Assembly (NCBI GenBank): GCA_945871625.1
Contig: CAMBWL010000021.1
Span: 1 to 10,554 of the forward strand
DNA length: 10,554 nt
Source: Bifidobacterium breve
GTDB lineage: Bacteria > Actinomycetota > Acidimicrobiia > Acidimicrobiales > Ilumatobacteraceae
Direction of reading: 5' to 3'
In this document: positions 1 to 6,563 of the stretch, one piece after another
Layout of the letters: every line of letters starts with the position of its first letter
Position numbering within the stretch: the first letter of the stretch is position 1
Made by a program: the position numbers and the translations under genes
The notes under the pieces: generated by a model
Seen by the model: only the letters and a program-made list of their open reading frames with translations
Databases searched by the model: none
Told to the model about the DNA's origin: nothing

Positions 1-501
1 GACGCCATTGGTGGAGTAGAGATCTGTGTGCAGTATCCGTCGCGCGACAAAAATACCGGCTTGTACATTCCGCCTGGTTGCCACAACCTTGACGGGGTGC
101 GGGCGTTGGCTTTTGCGCGAAGTCGATATTTCGAAACCAAAATTGAAAATGAATGGAGGTTGGACGGCTCATCGGATATTGGTCGCGGCAAGCGTCAACG
201 TAAATTCATCGCGGCGATGCTAAATACGGCGCTGACCAGGGTTTTGTCGAATCCTTTTTCTGTGTCCAGTGCATTTGACGGCGTGACGGGCGCAATCATC
301 ACCGACAGCAACCTGGATCTGACAGAGTTCGCAAAAAAGATGCGACCAGCAGCCAAAGGTGATATCAGTAGGTTCTCGTTGGATGTCTATAGCGACAGCG
401 TCGCCGGAAACTCAGTTCTCAAATTGGGCGAGGGTTCGGCTGCGGTTTTGGCTTTTTTTGGAGGCTTGGCCCCGGCCCCAGAGCCAGAAGAGTCTGAATA
501 A
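1..501 (+). CDS. LytR-CpsA-Psr (LCP) family cell-wall ligase, 3' part
   Basis: The 5' end lies outside the window; 166 residues are visible, in frame from base 1. LCP enzymes are membrane-anchored, extracytoplasmic phosphotransferases that move undecaprenyl-phosphate-linked glycopolymers (arabinogalactan or teichoic-acid-like chains) onto peptidoglycan. The visible part begins inside the LCP core (DAIGGVEICV, residues 1-10). It continues with the arginine-bearing strand AFARSRY (37-43, R40 and R42) and the signature SDIGRGKRQRKF (58-69), which matches the family pattern D-x-x-R-x-x-RQ that binds the lipid pyrophosphate. About 95 less conserved residues follow, ending in an acidic, proline-rich tail (APAPEPEESE). 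The gene converges on the GGDEF-EAL gene with only six bases between the stops and no clear terminator. The family call is firm; which polymer is transferred cannot be told. Confidence 0.9.
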   Translation, partial: DAIGGVEICVQYPSRDKNTGLYIPPGCHNLDGVRALAFARSRYFETKIENEWRLDGSSDIGRGKRQRKFIAAMLNTALTRVLSNPFSVSSAFDGVTGAIITDSNLDLTEFAKKMRPAAKGDISRFSLDVYSDSVAGNSVLKLGEGSAAVLAFFGGLAPAPEPEESE

Positions 502-507
502 AAACGC

Positions 508-2523
508 TTAGCCAGTTGATGACTGAATCAACTTCGCGCCAAACTCTTTAGCCACGACGGGTTGACCGATTAAGTTGCCCTGGACGAAGTCGCAACCCAA
601 AAGTCGAAGACGCTGCGATTGGTCTTGGCTCGTGACCCACTCGGCGACGACCGACATATTCAACGAATGCGCCAGTTGTATGACTGAGCGAACAATTGGA
701 TCGTCACCACCTTGGTTGCCAATATCGCGGATGAAAGTGCCGTCCAATTTGAGAAAGTCGGCTTGGAAGCTACGCAAATTGACCAGCGACGAGAATCCGG
801 TGCCGAAGTCATCGATGGCCATCTTCACGCCATGTCGCTTGAGGGCGTTCAGGGTTCGCACGACAGAGCCTTTGTCGTCGAGCAAGGTCGACTCGGTGAC
901 CTCGAGATCTATTTGATGCGGTTCAAGTTTTGCTTCACGCAACGCCGACATTGTGCGTTCGACAAAAGTTGCATCACCAAGTTGTCGCGCCGAAACGTTG
1001 ATGTGCATCACGAACGAGCCATCAATCGTGCCGGCATCAAGCCACGAGCGGGCATCGCTGCAGGCTTTTCTGGTTATCCAATCGCCAATCGGCCCGATTA
1101 AGCCGGACTCTTCGGCAAGCGCAAGAAATATCGGTGGCGTCAGCACGCCACGCTCGGGGTGCTGCCATCGCAACAATGCTTCCGCGCCTGCGATGCGTCC
1201 AGTGTGTGTCGAGACTATTGGCTGATAAACGAGGAATAGTTGATCGGTTGCCAGGGCTCGTTCAAGTTGCGAACTGAGCACATTTTTTTCGCGAGCGTTG
1301 GCGCTCATTTCTTCGCTGTACATTTCGCATCTTCCACGCCCGCGTTGTTTGGCACGATACATCGCACTGTCGGCATGATGCAGCAGGGTCACCGCAGCAT
1401 CGGCGCTTGACATCTCGGTCAACAAAGTTGGGTTAGCCATGGCGATACCGATGCTCGCGCTCGTCTCGATTTCGAAGCCCTGCAAAATCTGTTGACCCGT
1501 TACGGCCGTGCGCATGCGGTTGGCGACATCCATGGCAATTTGTTCGTCACCTAAACCATCGCAAAGAATCACGAATTCATCGCCGCCGATTCGCGCCACG
1601 ACATCCGATGGGCGAGTTGCGCTGACGAGTCGTTTGGCCATGTTGACGATCAACTGATCGCCGACGCTGTGCCCGATCGTGTCGTTGACATCTTTGAGTT
1701 TGTCAAGGTCGACGAACAGCACCGTGACACCACGCTTGAGCGTGCGCGAACGGTCAAGCGCCTCAGAAAGTTTGCGCAAAAACAGCACACGATTTGGCAG
1801 ATTTGTCAGTGCATCATGGGTGGCTTGACGTTGCAATTCGTCCTGAGTTTGTTTTAATTCGGTGATGTCTCGGGCAATCGCCGAATAATGTTCGATCGTG
1901 CCGTTGGCATCTCGGACAATCTGCAGTACGACATCCAAGGTTCGCATGATTGAATCCGCGCCACGAAAGCCAACTTCTCCTTGCCAACGATTTGATGTGG
2001 TACTGGTGATCAACTCACGCGGGATCTGATCACGAATCGCTTGAATGAAAGTTTGCACTGCGGCATCGCCCAGACCTGGTGTCTCGCTCTTGCCGACAAG
2101 TTGTTGGGCATAATCGTTGGCGAACATCAGCGCACCAGACCGATCAAAAACCAAGATTGCGTCATGGGCTGCGTCAAGCAGACCGATGAGTTGTTCGCTG
2201 AGCACACGCCTAGTTACTGACTGTGTTACATCTTGTGCGCTGCCGATGTAATTAGTAATTCGACCCGCACCGTCTTTTTGTGCTTGAAGCGAAACCAAAA
2301 CCCAAGTCACGTCACCATTGGGTTGCCACAAGCGAAACTCAAAATTGAAACTTGATGAAGTTTGTTTGGCGAGTTGCCAAGCTCTTTCGGCAGCAGTGCG
2401 TTCCGCCGGTTGGGCGTTCACCCACGGTGCGCTTCCAACCACAAGCGGTGCTCCCGCCAGCGCAAGAATCCGAAATGCGTCGTTCGCAGCGACCAGTCGC
2501 GCGTCTAAATCGGTCTCAAACAA
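508..2523 (-). CDS. PAS-PAS-GGDEF-EAL cyclic-di-GMP signalling protein
   Basis: This is a likely cytoplasmic bifunctional c-di-GMP enzyme of 671 aa with no membrane segment. A first PAS domain (about 1-100) ends in the PAC-like NYIGSAQDVTQ. A second PAS (about 108-222) ends in ARDITELKQTQ. The GGDEF domain (about 233-400) has an intact RIGGDEF active site (GGDEF 313-317) and an inhibitory I-site RPSD (304-307) exactly five residues before it, so cyclase activity with product inhibition is expected. The EAL domain (about 418-665) keeps E448 of EAL, N509, E544, D571-D572 of DDFGTG, K592, E628 and Q648. The usual AEGVET reads AEWVTS (627-632), so phosphodiesterase activity is uncertain. The only standard start in frame is the TTG used here. 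It falls inside the first PAS strand and has no ribosome binding site, so the true N-terminus probably lies upstream (see findings). The gene lies 63 bp downstream of the PEBP gene in the same frame. Confidence 0.93.
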   Translation of the reverse strand: MFETDLDARLVAANDAFRILALAGAPLVVGSAPWVNAQPAERTAAERAWQLAKQTSSSFNFEFRLWQPNGDVTWVLVSLQAQKDGAGRITNYIGSAQDVTQSVTRRVLSEQLIGLLDAAHDAILVFDRSGALMFANDYAQQLVGKSETPGLGDAAVQTFIQAIRDQIPRELITSTTSNRWQGEVGFRGADSIMRTLDVVLQIVRDANGTIEHYSAIARDITELKQTQDELQRQATHDALTNLPNRVLFLRKLSEALDRSRTLKRGVTVLFVDLDKLKDVNDTIGHSVGDQLIVNMAKRLVSATRPSDVVARIGGDEFVILCDGLGDEQIAMDVANRMRTAVTGQQILQGFEIETSASIGIAMANPTLLTEMSSADAAVTLLHHADSAMYRAKQRGRGRCEMYSEEMSANAREKNVLSSQLERALATDQLFLVYQPIVSTHTGRIAGAEALLRWQHPERGVLTPPIFLALAEESGLIGPIGDWITRKACSDARSWLDAGTIDGSFVMHINVSARQLGDATFVERTMSALREAKLEPHQIDLEVTESTLLDDKGSVVRTLNALKRHGVKMAIDDFGTGFSSLVNLRSFQADFLKLDGTFIRDIGNQGGDDPIVRSVIQLAHSLNMSVVAEWVTSQDQSQRLRLLGCDFVQGNLIGQPVVAKEFGAKLIQSSTG

Positions 2524-2586
2524 TGAGATCGGCAGGGCAGAAACATTTTGTTCTATGCCTAAATCTTGGCAGACCAGCGGGTTCGT

Positions 2587-3228
2587 TTATGGGTTTTGAA
2601 CGAAAAAACGAGTCTCGCCAGAATCGAAAGCCGCCGACTGAATCGCCTGCACTAAAAGTTGCGAGCTTGCCAGCGACTGAGGCTCGGGGGTGAACTCAAG
2701 TTGTTGGTCAATTGCGTAAACGACGAGTAAAAACTCATGAATCTCTTTGTCTATCGGGCATGGACCGCTGTATCCGTCAATAATTTTGTCGTTGTTGAAA
2801 GCCGCGCCGACTAACGCCCCAGTTGGCACGCCACCTTCTTGAATCACTTTCAGCGTCGGGTCAAGGTTTGCCACCACCCACAGTGGTTGTTGCGGGTTGT
2901 CGACGGCGATCAAAGTCATGGCCAAACTTTTCGCTTCGGCTGGCACATTTTCAATGGTCAGCGCGGGCGAGATGTTCGACCCGAGACATGTATGTCGAGG
3001 ATCAAGTGCGCCGCTCGCAAGCCAAGTGCCGCTGACAGAAAAAACATTTTGCATCGCCGAGTCTTGTTCGGCGACAACCGTTTCTAAAGTTGTGGTGATA
3101 ATTGCAATCGACTCGCCCTGACCTGGTCCGGCTTCGCGCAGTTCACGCCCATCGCGTGAACATGCTGTCAACACAATGGCGAGAACAATCAATCCAGAAA
3201 ATAAGCGCCATGTTTTGGTGACCTGCAT
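2587..3228 (-). CDS. PEBP/YbhB-family lipoprotein
   Basis: A 213-aa secreted lipoprotein with basic residues K5 and R8, a hydrophobic stretch and lipobox LTAC (C23). It belongs to the phosphatidylethanolamine-binding protein family (YbhB/YbcL), small beta-fold proteins of mostly unknown bacterial function. Family landmarks are DPRHTCLGSNISPAL (76-90; usually YTCDGxNxSPPL), the ligand-site strand with D110, and YSGPCPIDKEIHEF (153-166; usually GPCPPxGxHRY, H164 kept). The usual HW pair of the ligand pocket is LW here (L116-W117), so binding may differ from the classical members. C81 and C157 could form a disulfide outside the membrane. The start is ATG; there is no Shine-Dalgarno sequence, but a TAGCCT hexamer lies seven bases before it. 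It diverges from mca with 27 bp between starts, and the GGDEF-EAL gene follows on the same strand. The family is clear; the ligand is unknown. Confidence 0.85.
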   Translation of the reverse strand: MQVTKTWRLFSGLIVLAIVLTACSRDGRELREAGPGQGESIAIITTTLETVVAEQDSAMQNVFSVSGTWLASGALDPRHTCLGSNISPALTIENVPAEAKSLAMTLIAVDNPQQPLWVVANLDPTLKVIQEGGVPTGALVGAAFNNDKIIDGYSGPCPIDKEIHEFLLVVYAIDQQLEFTPEPQSLASSQLLVQAIQSAAFDSGETRFFVQNP

Positions 3229-3235
3229 TGGTCCA

Positions 3236-3241
3236 AGGCTA
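3236..3241 (-). promoter_or_regulatory. Candidate -10 box of the PEBP lipoprotein gene
   Basis: On the minus strand TAGCCT ends seven bases before the ATG, the spacing expected when transcription starts at or next to the start codon. A TTGCCA (five of six to the -35 consensus) lies at 3257-3262 with a short 15-bp spacer, overlapping the first codons of the divergent mca. Seen: the hexamers and spacing. Inferred: that they are used. Confidence 0.4.
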
Positions 3242-3255
3242 GGGCATCGTTATCG

Positions 3256-4239
3256 ATGGCAACTCTCACTATCCTTCACGAGGTGAGGCAAGCCGATCGC
3301 TCAAAAAATATAGTTTCACCGGTAGATAATTGTGGCAACCCATTGTGTGCGCTGACAGTTCACGCACACCCCGATGATGAAGCATCTAAAGGTGCACCGA
3401 CATTTGCACGCTATGCAGAATTGGGCGTGCGCACCGTGTTGGTGTGTTGCACGGGTGGCGAAGAGGGCGATGTAAACAATCCTGCGCTCAAAGAGCCAGG
3501 CATGCCCTTTCACGGGCTTGATCTTGTCGCACAACGCGAGTTGCTGACCGAGATGCGACCCAAAGAGTTGAAAAAAAGTGTTGGAGTGATTGGCTTCAGC
3601 AAATTGCACATGCTCGGCTATCGCGAGTCGGGTATGGCTGATAGCGATTCGAATTCGAATCCAGGGTGCTTTCATATGGCCGGCAACGACGAAGCGGCTG
3701 AACGCTTGGTGAAAATTATTCGTGCCGAAAAACCGCAGGTGATTGTCACCTACAGCGACGATCAAAGTGGCTATCTGCACCCTGATCATTTGAAAGTTCA
3801 CGATGTCAGTATTTTGGCTTTTGAGCGAGCTGGTGATGAATCATGGTATAAAAATGCCGGACCAGTTTGGCAACCGCAGAAAATGTATTACTCGGTGTGG
3901 TCGCGCACTCGATTGAAGACCGTGCATGAGGCGATGTTGCGTTTGCGTGGATCATCGCCATACGACGAAAAGTGGTTCGATCGGCCGAATCTTGATCATC
4001 GGATAACAACAAAAATGGAAGTCGGAGAATATTTTTGGGCGCGCTCGGGCGCTCTCAAGGCGCATGCCACACAAGTCGATGAGAACGAATCATTTTGGTT
4101 TGGTCTCAGCGATGAAGAATTAGCCGAGGTCTACCCGTATGAAGATTGGATTTTGGCCGCGCATCACATCGCTGGTTATGCGCCAACCGATTCGGGAATT
4201 GAGACCGACTTGTTTGCGGGCGTTCGCGCGAATCAATAA
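3256..4239 (+). CDS. mca: Mycothiol S-conjugate amidase (Mca)
   Basis: A zinc amidase of the PIG-L/LmbE fold that cleaves mycothiol S-conjugates of electrophiles and drugs, releasing a mercapturic acid for export and GlcN-inositol for mycothiol recycling; it is cytoplasmic. The zinc motif HAHPDDE (36-42) and second motif HPDH (175-178) are intact. Mca-like context includes ASKGA after the first motif, CTGGEEGDVNNPAL (65-78), YLHPDHLKVH, a late HATQVDENE stretch (270-278), and the C-terminal ETDLFAG (316-322), nearly identical in mycobacterial Mca. This separates it from the paralogue MshB. The annotated ATG gives about 30 residues before CALTVHAHPDDE that the mycobacterial protein lacks. An in-frame TTG at 3343 would give the usual length, but it has no ribosome binding site, so the start is uncertain. 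The stop abuts that of the next gene. Confidence 0.92.
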   Translation: MATLTILHEVRQADRSKNIVSPVDNCGNPLCALTVHAHPDDEASKGAPTFARYAELGVRTVLVCCTGGEEGDVNNPALKEPGMPFHGLDLVAQRELLTEMRPKELKKSVGVIGFSKLHMLGYRESGMADSDSNSNPGCFHMAGNDEAAERLVKIIRAEKPQVIVTYSDDQSGYLHPDHLKVHDVSILAFERAGDESWYKNAGPVWQPQKMYYSVWSRTRLKTVHEAMLRLRGSSPYDEKWFDRPNLDHRITTKMEVGEYFWARSGALKAHATQVDENESFWFGLSDEELAEVYPYEDWILAAHHIAGYAPTDSGIETDLFAGVRANQ

Positions 4240-4264
4240 TCAGCGTGCGCGCATCAGCGTGCGC
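4239..4264. repeat. Tandem 12-bp repeat at the mca/deacetylase stop junction
   Basis: ATCAGCGTGCGC occurs at 4239-4250 and again at 4253-4264, a 14-bp period. On the minus strand the first-read copy encodes part of the deacetylase tail (RTLMR) and the second copy, in another frame, supplies its TGA stop. The first A of the repeat is the last base of the mca stop codon. Confidence 0.85.
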
Positions 4265-5085
4265 AGTTCGCGAAAACCGATCATTGTTGCGCCGCTAGCT
4301 TCGATTGCGTCGCGGATCTCTTCGTCGTTGACAACGAGGTCGTAATCGTCGATCCAACTTTGGGCGACATCGCCAAGGGCGCGAATCTCGGGTGTGTCGA
4401 TGCATGGCTGAACATGCAATTCGGTGACGCCTGGTTGCAGATTTTGCAGACCTTTCATTACTCGCTCACGACTGCCTGCTCGCCAGTCGTGATTGAAGAA
4501 ATCAGGGAACACGACGCCCTCGTCTGCCGCCAATTTTCGAAACGGGAAACCGGCTTGTTGTTCAGAAATTGAACTTGGCAGGCGAATCGGCAAACGAAAC
4601 TCGACTGCCAACTCGAGATAGATGTCAAAGAACTCGGGGCGCAGTGTGATCGCAGTCAAGTGTGGCGCAAGGTGCGTTGGATCAAGACCCCAGGCGATGG
4701 CCCGTTCGATTTGTGCGCGGCATTCGCGCAAAACTTCTTGTGGGTCGGCGTGCTCCCATAAATCGTTGATCGTGCGCGGAAACCCGCCTTCGCCCGATGA
4801 CAGTGAGGCCGAGTTGGTGATTGATCCCCAGCGATAATTGGCATGTTCGGCATTGAGCGTCAGGTGCACGCCGATGTCTTCACCGTTGTAGCGATTGATC
4901 GCATCACGTGACCATGGTGCGGGCACCATTAGTGAGGCGCAAGTCGCGACACCCTTGTTGATGGCATCGTAGACGCCTATATTCGCGGCGTGAAAAGCAC
5001 CCAAGTCGTCGCAGCTAAGAATGACGAGTCGCGCGTGCGGCGAATGACCCAGTTGTTCAACAAGAGACTTTTGCGAATTTCTCAC
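4240..5085 (-). CDS. YdjC/ChbG-family carbohydrate deacetylase
   Basis: A 281-aa protein of the YdjC/ChbG family, metal-dependent deacetylases that remove N-acetyl groups from chitooligosaccharides or related amino sugars. It has no signal peptide, so it is probably cytoplasmic. Conserved positions are the paired aspartates in SCDDLG (24-29), GVHLTLN (72-78, metal ligand H74) and HLAPHLTAI (138-146), where H138 and H142 match the family's HxDSH pattern. A late strand, TELHVQP (221-227), is also typical. The start is GTG. AAGG sits only one base before it, too close for a normal ribosome binding site, whereas TAGCGT six bases upstream fits a leaderless start. It follows the thermonuclease-like gene by nine bases and converges head-on with mca, TAA against TGA with no spacer. 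A 14-bp-period duplication at its 3' end supplies the last codons and stop (see findings). The true substrate is unknown. Confidence 0.82.
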   Translation of the reverse strand: MRNSQKSLVEQLGHSPHARLVILSCDDLGAFHAANIGVYDAINKGVATCASLMVPAPWSRDAINRYNGEDIGVHLTLNAEHANYRWGSITNSASLSSGEGGFPRTINDLWEHADPQEVLRECRAQIERAIAWGLDPTHLAPHLTAITLRPEFFDIYLELAVEFRLPIRLPSSISEQQAGFPFRKLAADEGVVFPDFFNHDWRAGSRERVMKGLQNLQPGVTELHVQPCIDTPEIRALGDVAQSWIDDYDLVVNDEEIRDAIEASGATMIGFRELRTLMRAR

Positions 5086-5091
5086 GCCTTC

Positions 5092-5097
5092 ACGCTA
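5092..5097 (-). promoter_or_regulatory. Candidate internal -10 box of the deacetylase gene
   Basis: TAGCGT on the minus strand begins with the TAG stop codon of the upstream nuclease gene and ends six bases before the GTG start of the deacetylase. The spacing suits a leaderless transcript independent of the nuclease gene. No -35 was recognised. Confidence 0.3.
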
Positions 5098-5601
5098 TCT
5101 TTCGCAAGCCTGCCATAAGCCGACGCGTCGATCGCGAGCGGTGGACTCGTGACTCGCAAATTGCGATGCGAACGTAGTGTTTGGTTCGATGCTCAGATTT
5201 CTGGCAAAGCCCTGATCTATTAATAGTTGATTAAAAAATGTGCCGTCTGCGAGATATAAATAGGCGAGGAGTCTTTGAAAGCGATCGCGCGGTTCGACAT
5301 CGCGCGTGAGTTTTACAACCGCTCCTTCTTTCAGCATCGTCCTGGTAAACGTCGAGGCCTCTGGGCCGAAACACTCGACATCTTTGGTTGGATGCACGGT
5401 TTCGGGTGTGTCAACGCCGAGCAGGCGAACTGTTTCAGTTTGGTTTTGCAGTTTGAGCACAATCGTGTCGCCATCGATCACTTTCAAGACTGTTGCAGTT
5501 GCAGAGTCGGTACTGCCCGACGGTTGCTGTGCACTCGCACATGACGCCAACAGGATTACCGCAAGAAGGTAAGTTGATTTGCGTTTAAAGTCGCGAGACA
5601 C
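5095..5601 (-). CDS. Thermonuclease (SNase)-like lipoprotein
   Basis: A 168-aa secreted nuclease of the staphylococcal nuclease family, which cuts DNA and RNA with calcium. Residues 1-21 form a lipoprotein signal: basic RDFKRK, hydrophobic TYLLAVILLA, lipobox LASC (C21). The SNase domain (about 36-165) has all key residues: VIDGDT (41-46, D43 and D45 matching D19 and D21 of the S. aureus enzyme), R59 (R35), DTPE (64-67, D64 and E67 matching D40 and E43), CFGPEAS (77-83) and DRFQRLLAYLY (106-116, R110 matching R87). It should be active outside the membrane, perhaps for nucleotide scavenging. The GTG at 5599-5601 is chosen because it starts just before the signal peptide and precedes the divergent LLM gene. 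The open frame runs on to about 6114, but that part lies antisense inside the LLM gene and has no start near the signal. It is probably co-transcribed with the deacetylase. Confidence 0.88.
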   Translation of the reverse strand: MSRDFKRKSTYLLAVILLASCASAQQPSGSTDSATATVLKVIDGDTIVLKLQNQTETVRLLGVDTPETVHPTKDVECFGPEASTFTRTMLKEGAVVKLTRDVEPRDRFQRLLAYLYLADGTFFNQLLIDQGFARNLSIEPNTTFASQFASHESTARDRRVGLWQACER

Positions 5602-5628
5602 TCGCTCATGTGTAGCTATGGCTTGCGA

Positions 5629-5634
5629 TATGGT
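5629..5634 (+). promoter_or_regulatory. Candidate -10 box of the LLM oxidoreductase gene
   Basis: TATGGT lies eight bases before the ATG at 5643, in the short spacer between two divergent genes. This placement favours ATG 5643 over the TTG at 5637 as the start. No convincing -35 was seen. Confidence 0.35.
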
Positions 5635-5642
5635 AATTGAAT

Positions 5643-6563
5643 ATGAAAAGTAACAAGCGTTCTGATTTTGGCTTGGGTCGTGTAGGTATTTGGACAGTTG
5701 ACTTAGATCTTCAGCCAATGACCAGAGCGCAAGAAGCCGCAATTGAACTCGAAGAATTGGGTTATCAATGCGTGTGGGTGCCCGAAGCGGTGCTTCGCGA
5801 ACCGTTTGCCTCGTGCGCCATGTTGCTTTCGGCGACAAAACACTTGACGATGGCGACGGGCATTGCATCGATGCATGCTCGAAGCGCGATGACGATGGCC
5901 GCAGGCTGGAAGACACTGACCGAAAAATTTGGTGACAGATTTTTGTTGGGTATCGGTGCGAGCCATCAGCATTTGGCAGAAAAGGTGCATAAGAGCGCCT
6001 ATTCCAAACCATTTTCGGCGATGACCGAATATCTGGACGCAATGGATAACGCCGTGTTCTTTGCTGCACCACCCACGACCACGCCGCGCCGGGTGTTGGC
6101 TGCGCTGGGCCCAAAGATGTTGAAACTTTCTGCGCAGCGCGGCCTTGGTGCGCATCCGTATTTTGTGCCCGTTGAACACACAGTTGGCGCTCGAGTAATT
6201 ATCGGTGAAGATGCGTTGCTTGCGCCTGAGATCGCAGTTGTCTTCGACACGAACGCCGAAACTGCGCGAGCCACTGCGCGCCAGCACATGTTGACCTACA
6301 CCCGTTTGCCAAATTATGCGAATAATTTATTGCGATTGGGATACAACCAAAACGACATTGTCGGGCCCGACAAAATGCCGAGCGACAAAATGGTCGACGC
6401 GATTGTCTCTTGGGGCACGCTCGAAACAATTGTCGGTCGCATAAAAGCGCATCTTGATGCCGGCGCAAACCATGTATCGGTGCAAGTCTTATCGAGCAAA
6501 GCAGGTGTGCTGCCAACTGCGCAGTGGCGTGAGTTAGCAACCGCGCTAAAGAGTTTTAATTAA
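5643..6563 (+). CDS. F420-dependent LLM-class oxidoreductase (TIGR03620-like)
   Basis: A 306-aa TIM-barrel enzyme of the luciferase-like monooxygenase superfamily. It resembles the actinobacterial subgroup described as probable F420-dependent (MSMEG_4141 family), which moves hydride between coenzyme F420 and unknown substrates. Features in order are the first strand GRVGIWTVDLD, helix motif AAIELEELGYQCVWVPEA, LTMATGIASMHARSAMTMAAG, the family signature GDRFLLGIGASHQHLAE, Y-SKPFSAMTEYLDAMD, and the late barrel segment LAALGPKMLKLSAQRGLGAHPYFV. Near the end comes a GTLETIVGRIKAHLDAGANHVSVQV stretch, typical of the superfamily. The length is normal. An in-frame TTG two codons earlier (5637) is possible; ATG is preferred from the upstream TATGGT spacing. 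It overlaps the tail of the convergent dioxygenase gene by 18 bp. F420 use is inferred from family, not seen directly. Confidence 0.88.
   Translation: MKSNKRSDFGLGRVGIWTVDLDLQPMTRAQEAAIELEELGYQCVWVPEAVLREPFASCAMLLSATKHLTMATGIASMHARSAMTMAAGWKTLTEKFGDRFLLGIGASHQHLAEKVHKSAYSKPFSAMTEYLDAMDNAVFFAAPPTTTPRRVLAALGPKMLKLSAQRGLGAHPYFVPVEHTVGARVIIGEDALLAPEIAVVFDTNAETARATARQHMLTYTRLPNYANNLLRLGYNQNDIVGPDKMPSDKMVDAIVSWGTLETIVGRIKAHLDAGANHVSVQVLSSKAGVLPTAQWRELATALKSFN

Noticed and set aside
2524..2589. Stop-codon readthrough fusing the PEBP lipoprotein to the GGDEF-EAL protein, which share a frame
   Set aside because: A shared frame has a one-in-three chance, there is no readthrough context visible, and a lost ATG one base out of frame explains the gap better.
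508..3228. Membrane-bound receptor built from the two adjacent genes
   Set aside because: The GGDEF-EAL protein has no membrane segment and the lipoprotein faces outward, so there is no visible physical link.
5602..6114. N-terminal extension of the SNase frame to 339 aa
   Set aside because: It runs antisense through the LLM gene, is low-complexity Ser/Arg/Pro-rich sequence, and would bury the clear lipoprotein signal in the middle of the protein.
5703..6287. 194-codon open frame antisense to the LLM gene
   Set aside because: Its composition (rich in His, Arg, Cys and Gln) is that of a shadow frame, with no domain or signal; the plus strand encodes a well-conserved enzyme.
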